Source: Arthrobacter celericrescens (GTDB lineage: Bacteria > Actinomycetota > Actinomycetes > Actinomycetales > Micrococcaceae). From it: a DNA stretch of 64,000 bases. Of this stretch, positions 54,905 through 64,000 are shown in pieces; the first letter of the stretch is position 1, and each line of letters starts with the position of its first letter. The stretch is taken from assembly GCF_003614925.1 (NCBI RefSeq), contig NZ_QYLP01000090.1, forward strand, positions 78,708 to 142,707, written 5' to 3'. Below the pieces are notes generated by a model that saw only the letters and a program-made list of their open reading frames with translations, was not told the DNA's origin and made no database searches. The position numbers and the translations under genes were made by a program.

Positions 54905-55010
54905 GAAGAACTGTGCTTCCCGGCGGTCGCTGCCGGGTAGGCGGAAGTCCGGGAGATGCAAGTACGACGGCGGCGGCGTCACCGGTGCCTGGCGGCACCG
55001 CATGTGCCAG

Positions 55011-55238
55011 CTAGCCGATGCGGCGCGAGTCTACCTCGTCGTCTTCGTCATCCTGTGCGTACTTGTCCGCATAGGCCGAGTAATCCGGCTCCGTGGGATC
55101 GTCATCGAAGTGGCTCACCGCACGACTTGATGGCCCCGTCAGCTCACGCTGAAGGGCCGAATAGTCAGTGTTCGGGGAGTAGTACTTGATGTCCCGAGCC
55201 TGCTTGGTAGCTTTTGCCTTTTGACGGCCGCGCCCCAT
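55011..55238 (-). CDS. DUF3073 protein
   Basis: A 75-residue protein of the actinobacterial DUF3073 family: basic start MGRGRQKAKATKQARDIKYY, then SPNTDYSALQRELTG, and a very acidic tail (QDDEDDEVDSRR). The ATG at 55238 follows AAGGGGG, which settles the start over a longer frame to 55313. In many actinobacteria the gene lies near purM; here it is five kilobases away. The function is unknown; nucleic acid binding is possible from the basic N-terminus. Confidence 0.92.
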   Translation of the reverse strand: MGRGRQKAKATKQARDIKYYSPNTDYSALQRELTGPSSRAVSHFDDDPTEPDYSAYADKYAQDDEDDEVDSRRIG

Positions 55239-55482
55239 GGCGTGACCCCCTTTTGTACTTGGACCGGAGGTGGTCACCTTGGCGATCGGTGAGGCCCCGG
55301 AATGTTTGGTCAATTTGTCGTATGTCTAGATTACATGCTTTCGGCAGCGACTGCGTGCCACCGGGCCCGCCCTTGGCACCCCCGAGGCCCCGCACGGAGC
55401 ACGGCAGGCGGGCACAGGCAAAACTTGGGTAAAGTCTCCCAAAGGTGAGCTTCGCAAAAGCAGGAAAGGCACGGATTCGGAC

Positions 55483-56082
55483 ATGGGCCAGGAAAACCCC
55501 TTCCCGGACAACTCGGAGGACGGATACGGCGACGCCGTGCCCGCCCGGCCCGCACGGCCCCGCACGCCGATGGACCTCCTGACCAGGCAGCGGCTGATCA
55601 TCGGCGGCATCGTCCTTTTCGTGCTGTTGCTGATCATCGCGGTGATCTGGACCCTGGTTTCCCTGTTCGGCAACCGCCCCGAGCCCGACGGCGGCCCGGG
55701 CGTCGCAGCCTCCGCCAGCCGCCCCCCGCTGCCCGCTGACCTCGAGTCCAAGGACTACCGCGTCGGCGACTGCTTTGCGGACTTCGATTCCAATGCCAAC
55801 AAGGCCCGCGCCGTGGAATGCACCACACCGCACTCCGCCCAGCTTGGCGCCGTATTCAGCTACAAGGAGAGCGACAGCTTCCCCGGCACCAACGCCCTGC
55901 GGGACAAGGGCCGCGCCGTCTGCCTCACGGTGATGCTGAACGAGGCCTCCCGCAACTACAAGCTGCTCCAGCAGAATGTCTACCCGAGTTCCACCAGCTG
56001 GGACAGCGGCGACCGCCGCGTGGACTGCTTCATCGTGGTGGACTCGGGCAACACCCTGAAGGAAAGCGTCCTCCAGAAGTAG
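55483..56082 (+). CDS. Septum-formation-family membrane protein
   Basis: A 199-residue protein with a cytoplasmic Pro/Arg-rich start, one membrane helix (about 38-62) and an outer domain of the septum formation family: YRVGDCFADFD, VECTTPHSAQLGAVF, and later cysteines in AVCLTVMLNEAS and RRVDCFIVVD that would form two disulphides. Members are exported or anchored in actinobacteria; a septum role is known only for a few. The gene stands alone and converges on clpB. Confidence 0.85.
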   Translation: MGQENPFPDNSEDGYGDAVPARPARPRTPMDLLTRQRLIIGGIVLFVLLLIIAVIWTLVSLFGNRPEPDGGPGVAASASRPPLPADLESKDYRVGDCFADFDSNANKARAVECTTPHSAQLGAVFSYKESDSFPGTNALRDKGRAVCLTVMLNEASRNYKLLQQNVYPSSTSWDSGDRRVDCFIVVDSGNTLKESVLQK

Positions 56083-56090
56083 GAACCGGC

Positions 56091-56120
56091 CGGGTTCCCC
56101 GCCCGGAAGCAGGGAACCCG
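56091..56120. terminator. Hairpin between convergent genes
   Basis: CGGGTTCCC / GGGAACCCG with a 12-base loop lies between the septum-family gene and clpB. No T-run is present, so its strength as a terminator is doubtful. Confidence 0.4.
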
Positions 56121-56129
56121 GGCAGGGCC

Positions 56130-58784
<2,655 letters not shown>

Positions 58785-58834
58785 AAAAGAGCTCCTTTCG
58801 GGAAGCTGAAGATCAAAAGTTGAGTCGCGTGACC

Positions 58835-58863
58835 TTTATAAACTTGAGTCTATCACGCTCAAC
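58835..58863 (-). promoter_or_regulatory. clpB promoter with HspR (HAIR) site
   Basis: CTTGAGT-N7-GCTCAAC (58843-58863) fits the HAIR consensus CTTGAGT-N7-ACTCAAG bound by HspR. On the minus strand TTGAGC (58857-58862), 16 bases and TATAAA (58835-58840) form the promoter, so the site spans it. Confidence 0.85.
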
Positions 58864-59030
58864 TTTGAATTTCGCCTTCTGTGGTCCATGCTTGTCCACC
58901 GCGGAACGGCTGTCCAGCGGGCCCAACAAACGAGTACCGGGCATCCCTCCCCGGCGGCGTGACCGCGTCCTAGGATCAAGCTGTGACCGGAGGGATGACC
59001 CCCGATGGCACACGGAGAAAAGGACCTGTC

Positions 59031-59369
59031 ATGGCGAAGTTCGTAGTTCTCTACATCGGCTCGATGTCGGCCGAAACCCAGATCGCGGAGAGCACACCGG
59101 AACAGGCCGAAGCCGGCATGAAGGCCTGGACCGACTGGGCCGCCAAGACCGGGGACGCCCTGGTTGACTTCGGCACCCCGCTCGGCACCGGAAGGGAAGT
59201 GTCCGTCTCCGGTGTTTCGGACACCGCCACGGGAGTCGGCGGCTACAGCATCCTCGAGGCCGACGACCTCCAGGCTGCGGTCGATCTAGTGAAGGACCAC
59301 CCGCATTTCATGAGCGGAGGCGGATCCAGCATCCAGATCTACCCGGCACTCGAGATTCCCGGAATGTAG
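59031..59369 (+). CDS. YCII-like small protein
   Basis: A 112-residue ferredoxin-like-fold protein of the YCII-related group: MAKFVVLYIGSMS, then MKAWTDWAAKTGDALVDFGTPLG and YSILEADDLQAAVDLVKDHPHF. AAAGGA precedes the ATG at 59031. The usual His-Asp pair of YciI is not clear, so activity is uncertain. It stands alone between clpB and a SRPBCC gene. The role is unknown. Confidence 0.8.
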   Translation: MAKFVVLYIGSMSAETQIAESTPEQAEAGMKAWTDWAAKTGDALVDFGTPLGTGREVSVSGVSDTATGVGGYSILEADDLQAAVDLVKDHPHFMSGGGSSIQIYPALEIPGM

Positions 59370-59444
59370 CCGGACGGCCAACGCGGTACAGCCGGGTACC
59401 GGCCGTACCGCCTGTTTCGTCCGTCACAGTCGTACGATGTGGCC

Positions 59445-59915
59445 ATGGCAACCTTTACTGTTTCCCGAAGCGCGCTCATCCCCGTACCCGCGTCAGCGAT
59501 CTTCCCCTTGGTCAATGACTTCCACGAATGGACCCACTGGTCTCCGTGGGAGGCGATGGACCCGAACCTCAGCCGCAGCTACTCCGGCCCCGAGTCCGGC
59601 GTGGGCGCCAAATACGCGTGGACCGGAAACGGCAAAGTGGGCTCCGGCAACATGGAGATCGTCGGTTCGGATGAGCCCTCCCGCGTCCAGATCAGGCTCG
59701 AATTCGTCAAGCCCTTCAAGAGCGTGAACCCCACCCTTTTCACCTTCGTCCCGGAAGGCGGCGCCACCCGGGTCACCTGGGCCATGACCGGCGAGAACAA
59801 GACCCTCATGTCCAAACTGTTCGCCCTGTTCATGAACATGGACAAAATGGTGGGCAAGGACTTCGAAAAGGGCCTGGCATCGCTCGGCGCGGAGGCCGCC
59901 AAGCGGCAAGGCTGA
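59445..59915 (+). CDS. SRPBCC (polyketide cyclase-like) protein
   Basis: A 156-residue START-like protein: VSRSALIPVPASAIFPLVNDFHEWTHWSPWEAMDP is the usual opening, followed by GVGAKYAWTGNGKVGSG and TRVTWAMTGENKTLMSKLFALFMNMDKMVGKDFEKGL. It should bind a hydrophobic ligand in a helix-grip cavity. TACGAT lies seven bases before the ATG at 59445 and there is no ribosome binding site, so the message may be leaderless; a GTG two codons upstream is possible. The ligand is unknown. Confidence 0.87.
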   Translation: MATFTVSRSALIPVPASAIFPLVNDFHEWTHWSPWEAMDPNLSRSYSGPESGVGAKYAWTGNGKVGSGNMEIVGSDEPSRVQIRLEFVKPFKSVNPTLFTFVPEGGATRVTWAMTGENKTLMSKLFALFMNMDKMVGKDFEKGLASLGAEAAKRQG

Positions 59916-60007
59916 AAGAATTTCCTAAGGATTTCCCCATGGCCGCGGCGGCACCCCAGTCGTACTCTTTAGCCTGAGGGGTAGGGCGGCGGAAGCAGAG
60001 GTGCGCC

Positions 60008-61342
60008 ATGGAATGGACCCGGCCGGACAGCCCGGACTACGACGAAAAACGGAAGCTCTTCAACGCAATGATCGATCGCCGCCCGGCGGTCATCGCGCAA
60101 TGCGCGTCCCCCGCCGATGTGGCAGAGGCGCTGGCCTACGCGCGGAACCACCGGCTGGATGTCGCAGTGCGCGCCGGCGGCCACTCGGTGGCGGGGATGT
60201 CCACCAACGAAGGCGGCCTGGTGGTGGACGTGCGGCCCATGAAATCGATCAGGGTGGACCGGGAAAGGCGCTCGGTCACGGTCGGCTCGGGCGTGACGTG
60301 GGGCGAGTTTGACCGCGCCACCCAGGAGCACGGCCTCGCGACCACGGGCGGCCGGGCGTCCACCACGGGCGTCGCGGGCTTCACCCTGGGCGGCGGGTCC
60401 GGCTGGCTGGAACGCTCCTACGGCTTTGCCTGCGACAACCTGCTTTCCGTGGACCTCGTGACCGCGGCCGGGGAACAGGTCACCGCGAGCGCACAGGAGA
60501 ACCCGGAGCTGTTCTGGGCACTGCACGGCGGCGGCGGGAACTTCGGGGTGGCCACGTCCTTCACGTTCCAACTGCGGGACCTCGGCCCCACCGTGCAGGC
60601 TGGAATCATGCTCTTCCCGGGGGCCGCCGCAACGGAGGTGAGCCGCGGCTTCCGCGACGCTGCACTTGCAGCCCCCGACGCCGTCGGGACCGCCCTGATC
60701 TACCTCACCGCTCCGCCGGAACCGTTCGTCCCGGAGCACATGGTGGGCAAGATGGCGGTTGGCGTGGCGTACGTCTATGCCGGGGACGCCGAGGAGGGTG
60801 CCGCCCACGTCCAGCCGTTCCGCGACATGGGCCCGGTGGTGGACCTCGTGGAACCCATGGGATATGCGGACTTCCAGTGCATGCTGGACGATCCACCCGG
60901 CAAGTACAACTACTGGAGCGCCGACTACCACGACGAGCTTCCGGACGATGCCCTGGACCTGTTCGTGGACTCCGCTCAGCGGCTGCCTGGGGAACATTCA
61001 CAGCAGCTCATCGCCCGCTGGGGCGGGGCCGTGGGCGGGCCGGGCGCGGCGTCCACTCCCCTGCAGAACCGCAGCGCCGCCTGGGTGAGCCACCCGTTCG
61101 GCCTGGCGGACACGCCCGAGGGCGGGCAGGACGCGAAGGCCTGGGTCAAGCGTTTCCGCGCCGACATCGCCCCGCACACCACGGGCGGCGTGTGGCTGAA
61201 CTTCATCGGCCACGAAGGGCAGGAACGCATTGTGGCCGCGTACGGCGAGGAGAACTACCGGCGGCTGTCCCGGGTCAAGCGCGAATTCGATCCGGAGAAC
61301 ATCTTCAGGGGAAACCAGAACATCCTCCCGGCGGAGCGCTGA
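60008..61342 (+). CDS. FAD-linked oxidoreductase, berberine-bridge type
   Basis: A 444-residue flavoprotein. The FAD-binding domain (about 25-200) has VRAGGHSVAGM, with the histidine that holds FAD covalently, and VGSGVTWGEFDRATQEHGL, TGVAGFTLGGGSGWL. The C-terminal substrate domain ends with a BBE motif region (YGEENYRRLSRVKREFDPENIFRGNQNI). The second covalent cysteine of bicovalent members is not evident. Members oxidise sugars, alcohols or alkaloid-like substrates. No partner gene gives a clue to the substrate. Confidence 0.9.
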   Translation: MEWTRPDSPDYDEKRKLFNAMIDRRPAVIAQCASPADVAEALAYARNHRLDVAVRAGGHSVAGMSTNEGGLVVDVRPMKSIRVDRERRSVTVGSGVTWGEFDRATQEHGLATTGGRASTTGVAGFTLGGGSGWLERSYGFACDNLLSVDLVTAAGEQVTASAQENPELFWALHGGGGNFGVATSFTFQLRDLGPTVQAGIMLFPGAAATEVSRGFRDAALAAPDAVGTALIYLTAPPEPFVPEHMVGKMAVGVAYVYAGDAEEGAAHVQPFRDMGPVVDLVEPMGYADFQCMLDDPPGKYNYWSADYHDELPDDALDLFVDSAQRLPGEHSQQLIARWGGAVGGPGAASTPLQNRSAAWVSHPFGLADTPEGGQDAKAWVKRFRADIAPHTTGGVWLNFIGHEGQERIVAAYGEENYRRLSRVKREFDPENIFRGNQNILPAER

Positions 61343-61395
61343 GGCGTCCCTCGCGGGGCCCTTGCCCGGCTCACCGCCGGGACTACACTTTGGCC

Positions 61396-62265
61396 ATGGC
61401 CGTCTACGTCGACCCGCCCCTGTGGCCCGCGCACGGGACCGTGTTCTCCCATCTGGTGTCGGACACGTCCCTTGAGGAACTGCACGCCTTCGCCGCGGCG
61501 GCCGGCGTGCCCGAGCGGGCCTTCGACGGCGACCACTACGACGTCCCGGAGCGCCGCTACGCGGATCTCGTGGCGGCCGGGGCGATCCCCGTCGAAGCCC
61601 GGGTGCTGGTGCGCAAACTGATCGCCAGCGGCCTGCGGATTCCTGCGCGGCAGCGCAGCAAGGCCCTGACCGTGCCGCTCCTGGAGCGCTGGAACTCGGT
61701 CCTACCCGGGCACGAGGAACTCGGCTTCGAACTGCTGGAACGCTGGGGCGAGGACCACCGCAAGTACCACAGCCGCACCCACCTGCTGGCGGTCCTGGAG
61801 GCGCTGGACACCCTCACCGACCCCGCGCTGCCGGCCCGGACCGTGTCCTTGGCGGCGTGGTTCCACGACGCCGTCTACGAAGGCATCGCCGGCCAGGACG
61901 AGGAAGAATCCGCCGTGCTGGCCGAGAAGCGGCTCACCGCGGCGGGCCTGCCCGCGCGGGACATCGGCGAGGTGGCCCGCCTGGTCCGGCTCACCGCCAC
62001 GCACGACCCCGAACCCGGGGATTACGCCGGCGCCCTGCTCTGCGACGCGGACCTCTCCGTCCTCGGCGCCGAACCGTCCGCCTATGCGATCTACCTGGCC
62101 GCCGTCCGCGAAGACTACGCGCACGTCAGCGACGCCGATTTCGCCGCCGGCCGGGCCGCCGTCGTCCGCCGCCTGCTGGCGCTCGACCCGCTCTTCCACA
62201 GCTCCCGCGCCAAAACGCTCTGGCTGGACGCCGCGCGCCGGAACCTGCAGGCGGAACTGCAGTGA
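61396..62265 (+). CDS. DUF4031 domain fused to an HD-type domain
   Basis: A 289-residue protein. Residues 1-85 match DUF4031 (VYVDPPLWPAHGTVFSHLVSDTSLEELHAFA, then RRYADLVAAGA). Residues 105-285 are an HD-type metal-dependent phosphohydrolase-like domain: YHSRTHL, WFHDAVYEG with the HD pair, and CDADLSVLG. Both parts occur singly in actinobacteria and are also found fused. The ATG at 61396 is the natural start. The stop overlaps the next GTG, so it is coupled to the phosphosulfolactate-phosphatase-like gene. The substrate is unknown. Confidence 0.85.
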   Translation: MAVYVDPPLWPAHGTVFSHLVSDTSLEELHAFAAAAGVPERAFDGDHYDVPERRYADLVAAGAIPVEARVLVRKLIASGLRIPARQRSKALTVPLLERWNSVLPGHEELGFELLERWGEDHRKYHSRTHLLAVLEALDTLTDPALPARTVSLAAWFHDAVYEGIAGQDEEESAVLAEKRLTAAGLPARDIGEVARLVRLTATHDPEPGDYAGALLCDADLSVLGAEPSAYAIYLAAVREDYAHVSDADFAAGRAAVVRRLLALDPLFHSSRAKTLWLDAARRNLQAELQ

Positions 62266-63026
62266 CGGCCGGGGCCGTGCACCGGCAGCAGCCGTACCGG
62301 ATCCGGTTCGAATGGGGGCTCGACGGCGCCAGGACCGTCACGTCCGGGGCGGACCTTGCGGTGGTGGTGGACGTCCTCTCGTTCAGCACCTGCGTGAGCG
62401 TCGCCGTCGAACGCGGCGTGCAGGTCTATCCGTATGGCTGGAAGGACACCGGCGCCGAGGACTTCGCCGTGCACCACCACGCCACGCTCGCGGGGCCGCG
62501 GAACGGTGGGGGGCTGAGCCTGTCACCGTCCAGCCTGCGCGACACTCCGGGACTGGAGCGGGTGGTGCTGCCCTCCCCCAACGGCTCGGCCATCTGCCAC
62601 GAACTGGCCCGGGAGGTGCCGCTGCTGGCGGCCGTGTGCCTGCGCAACGCCGCGGCCACCGCCGACTGGGTGCTGGCCACCCTCCCGGAGGATGCGGTGA
62701 TCGCCGTGGTGGCGGCCGGCGAGAAGTGGCCCGACGGCGGACTCCGGCCCGCCGTCGAGGACCTGTGGGGTGCGGGCGCGTTCCTTGCCGGGCTCGTGGC
62801 GGCAGGGCGCGAAGTCTTCACCCCGGAGGCTTTGTCCCCCGAAGCCCTGGCGGCGGCCGCCGCTTTTGACGCCGCCGAGCCCGCGCTTCCGGAACTGCTG
62901 CGGGGCTGCTCCAGCGGGCGGGAACTGATCGGGATGGGGTACCCCGACGACGTCGAGATCGCCGCCGGGCTGGACGCCGCCTCCGCGGTGGCCGTGCTGC
63001 GGGACGGGGCGTTCGGCCGGGCCTAG
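62262..63026 (+). CDS. 2-phosphosulfolactate phosphatase (ComB) family protein
   Basis: A 254-residue protein of the ComB family: VVVDVLSFSTCVSVAVERG, LPSPNGSAICHEL and CLRNAAATADWVL are typical blocks, followed by AAGEKWPDGGLRPAVEDLWGAGAFL. ComB dephosphorylates 2-phosphosulfolactate in coenzyme M synthesis in archaea. Actinobacteria make no coenzyme M, so the real substrate here is probably different. It starts at a GTG overlapping the upstream stop (GTGA). Confidence 0.85.
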   Translation: MTAGAVHRQQPYRIRFEWGLDGARTVTSGADLAVVVDVLSFSTCVSVAVERGVQVYPYGWKDTGAEDFAVHHHATLAGPRNGGGLSLSPSSLRDTPGLERVVLPSPNGSAICHELAREVPLLAAVCLRNAAATADWVLATLPEDAVIAVVAAGEKWPDGGLRPAVEDLWGAGAFLAGLVAAGREVFTPEALSPEALAAAAAFDAAEPALPELLRGCSSGRELIGMGYPDDVEIAAGLDAASAVAVLRDGAFGRA

Positions 63027-63041
63027 CTCTTGCTGGCGGGC

Positions 63042-63401
63042 CTAGCCTTTGCTGGCGATCCAGTTCCGGATCACGTCTGCGAGGGCGGCCTTCTTGGCCT
63101 CGAAGTCCGCGGAGTCGAGGAACCGCGCAACCCGGGACACCTCGCCGTCGCCCTCAAGCAGGCCGGAGCTGTCCTCGATGGACGCGCCCTGGTGGAACAT
63201 CAGCGTGACGTTTTTCTTCGCCTTGGGGAAGAAGGAAGCAATGTTCCCCTTGTACATGAAGGTGGGAGCCTGCCATTTGATGGCCTCGCTGATGCCCGGA
63301 TCCACGGACAGGATGAAGGCGCGGACGTCCGAGACGAGTTGCCGCTGCGGGTTGTCGTACTTGTCCAGCCAGGCGTCGACGTCCGGGTTCCGGTTGTCCA
63401 T
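63042..63401 (-). CDS. DUF1801 protein
   Basis: A 119-residue DUF1801 (YdhG-like) protein: DVDAWLDKYDNPQRQLVSDVRAFI, SEAIKWQAPTFMYKGNIASFF, and VTLMFHQGASIEDSSGLLEGDG are the family blocks. The function is unsettled; the fold is related to frataxin-like small proteins. The ATG at 63401 is the family start. It lies eight bases after the YccF-like gene on the same strand and is probably co-transcribed with it. Confidence 0.88.
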   Translation of the reverse strand: MDNRNPDVDAWLDKYDNPQRQLVSDVRAFILSVDPGISEAIKWQAPTFMYKGNIASFFPKAKKNVTLMFHQGASIEDSSGLLEGDGEVSRVARFLDSADFEAKKAALADVIRNWIASKG

Positions 63402-63409
63402 TCGCCCGC

Positions 63410-63811
63410 CTAGCGGTAGTTGCTCGCGAAGGGCCGGTTGCTCGGCACGATCTGCTTCCCGAGCGGCATGAGGGACACCGGGATCAGCTTCAGGTTGGCG
63501 ATGGCCAGCGGGATCCCGATGATCGTGATGGCCATGGCGAAGGCTGTGACCACGTGTCCGATGGCGATCCAGATGCCCGCGACGAGCAGCCAGATCACGT
63601 TGCCCAGGAGCGTGAACACGTTGCCCGACCCGGGTTTGTCCACCACGGTCCGGCCGAAGGGCCACAGGGTGTAGGCGGCGATCCGGAAGGACGCGATCCC
63701 CCAAGGGATGGTGACGATCAGGACGCAGCACACGATGCCGGCGGCGAAATATCCCAAGGCCAGCCAGAACCCGCCGAAAACCAACCAGATGATGTTCAGG
63801 AGCGTCTTCAT
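63410..63811 (-). CDS. YccF family inner membrane protein
   Basis: A 133-residue membrane protein with two copies of the YccF domain, each a helix-loop with an IPWG or IGIP turn: LLNIIWLVFGGFWLALGYFAAG, then GNVIWLLVAGIWIAIGHVVTAFAMAITIIGIP, and PFGRTVV and PLGKQIV after each. Four helices are expected. The ATG at 63811 is the family start; the longer frame upstream would enter the repeat region. The function is unknown. Confidence 0.92.
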   Translation of the reverse strand: MKTLLNIIWLVFGGFWLALGYFAAGIVCCVLIVTIPWGIASFRIAAYTLWPFGRTVVDKPGSGNVFTLLGNVIWLLVAGIWIAIGHVVTAFAMAITIIGIPLAIANLKLIPVSLMPLGKQIVPSNRPFASNYR

Positions 63812-63883
63812 GCCTACCATTCTCCCGCTTCCTCCCGGCGCAGGGGGTAGGGGTTTGCCCTGATCGTCCCCTGAGATCGCGCC

Positions 63884-63923
63884 CGCCCAACTAGCTCGCA
63901 ATAGTTGTCGTTTTGACGCCTCA
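63884..63923. repeat. Palindromic repeat family A, half copy
   Basis: Only the left arm is present: GCCCAACTAGCTCGCAATAG then TTGTCGTTTTGACGCCTCA, matching the reverse complement of the right arm at 29134-29201. The mirror arm is replaced by unrelated sequence. Confidence 0.8.
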
Positions 63924-64000
63924 ATTACCCAGGGGCTTCGCCCCGCCGTGGGCATGGAAAATGTGTGCAGGGGCGGGGTCTCTGGCGTGGTGCCGGTTGC

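Noticed and set aside
63924..64000. Possible gene or RNA at the right edge
   Set aside because: A short GGGGCTTCGCCCC hairpin is visible but there is too little sequence for any call.

Overview
The window is a GC-rich actinobacterial chromosome segment, most likely Arthrobacter sensu lato (Micrococcaceae). The pointers are an Lsr2 homologue, a DUF3073 protein, a clpB promoter with an HspR-type inverted repeat, several apparently leaderless regulator genes, a sugar importer with no ATPase of its own, a TIGR03086-type (mycothiol-linked) protein and a choice-of-anchor P protein. No rRNA, tRNA, CRISPR array, insertion sequence or prophage was found. The species assignment is inference.

Layout. 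1-6.7 kb: the 3' part of a penicillin-binding protein, remnants of two divergent transporter genes around an intact operator-like palindrome, a lipoprotein, a dTMP-kinase-like P-loop protein, two PD-(D/E)XK nuclease-fold genes (HsdR-N and NERD), then pheA. 6.8-23.6 kb: a choice-of-anchor P surface protein and a large sugar block. The block holds a LacI repressor with two matching operators, an ABC importer (binding protein plus two permeases), two Gfo/Idh/MocA oxidoreductases, a sugar isomerase and a ThuA protein, facing a convergent xylA-xylB-ROK operon and a divergent alditol oxidase-ROK pair. 23.6-27.8 kb: TetR and GntR regulators with a SnoaL-like protein, a small membrane protein and an MGT-type glycosyltransferase. 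28.2-35.3 kb: a glyoxylate/allantoin operon (hyi, glxR, gcl, glycerate kinase, allB, winged-helix regulator).

35.4-44.4 kb is the most unusual part. It has a Bcp peroxiredoxin, two paralogous lipoproteins, a WXG100-calpain protease fusion with an overlapping small partner gene, a kinase-gene fragment, and a tightly packed operon joining an RsbU-like phosphatase, a cellulose-synthase-like glycosyltransferase, an STAS protein, an RsbW-like ATPase and the second lipoprotein. A cytoplasmic-looking trypsin-like protease follows. 44.4-49.9 kb: purine degradation (pucG-like aminotransferase, uraD, uraH) and purine synthesis (purF-purM). 50-55.2 kb: an ArsR-controlled SRPBCC/TIGR03086 fusion, Lsr2, a SipW-like signal peptidase fused to a LamG domain with its probable TasA-like substrate, MarR and DUF3073. 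55.4-64 kb: a septum-formation-family protein, clpB and assorted enzymes ending in a YccF membrane protein.

How parts fit. The hyi operon turns allantoin-derived glyoxylate into glycerate phosphate. uraD, uraH and the aminotransferase sit on the same route, and uraD carries the same TTCC-N7-GGAA palindrome as the hyi promoter, so a shared IclR-type regulator encoded elsewhere is likely. Several intergenic gaps hold long palindromic repeats. One roughly 67-base family occurs three times (one copy is a half), and one roughly 115-base terminator-plus-palindrome unit occurs twice.
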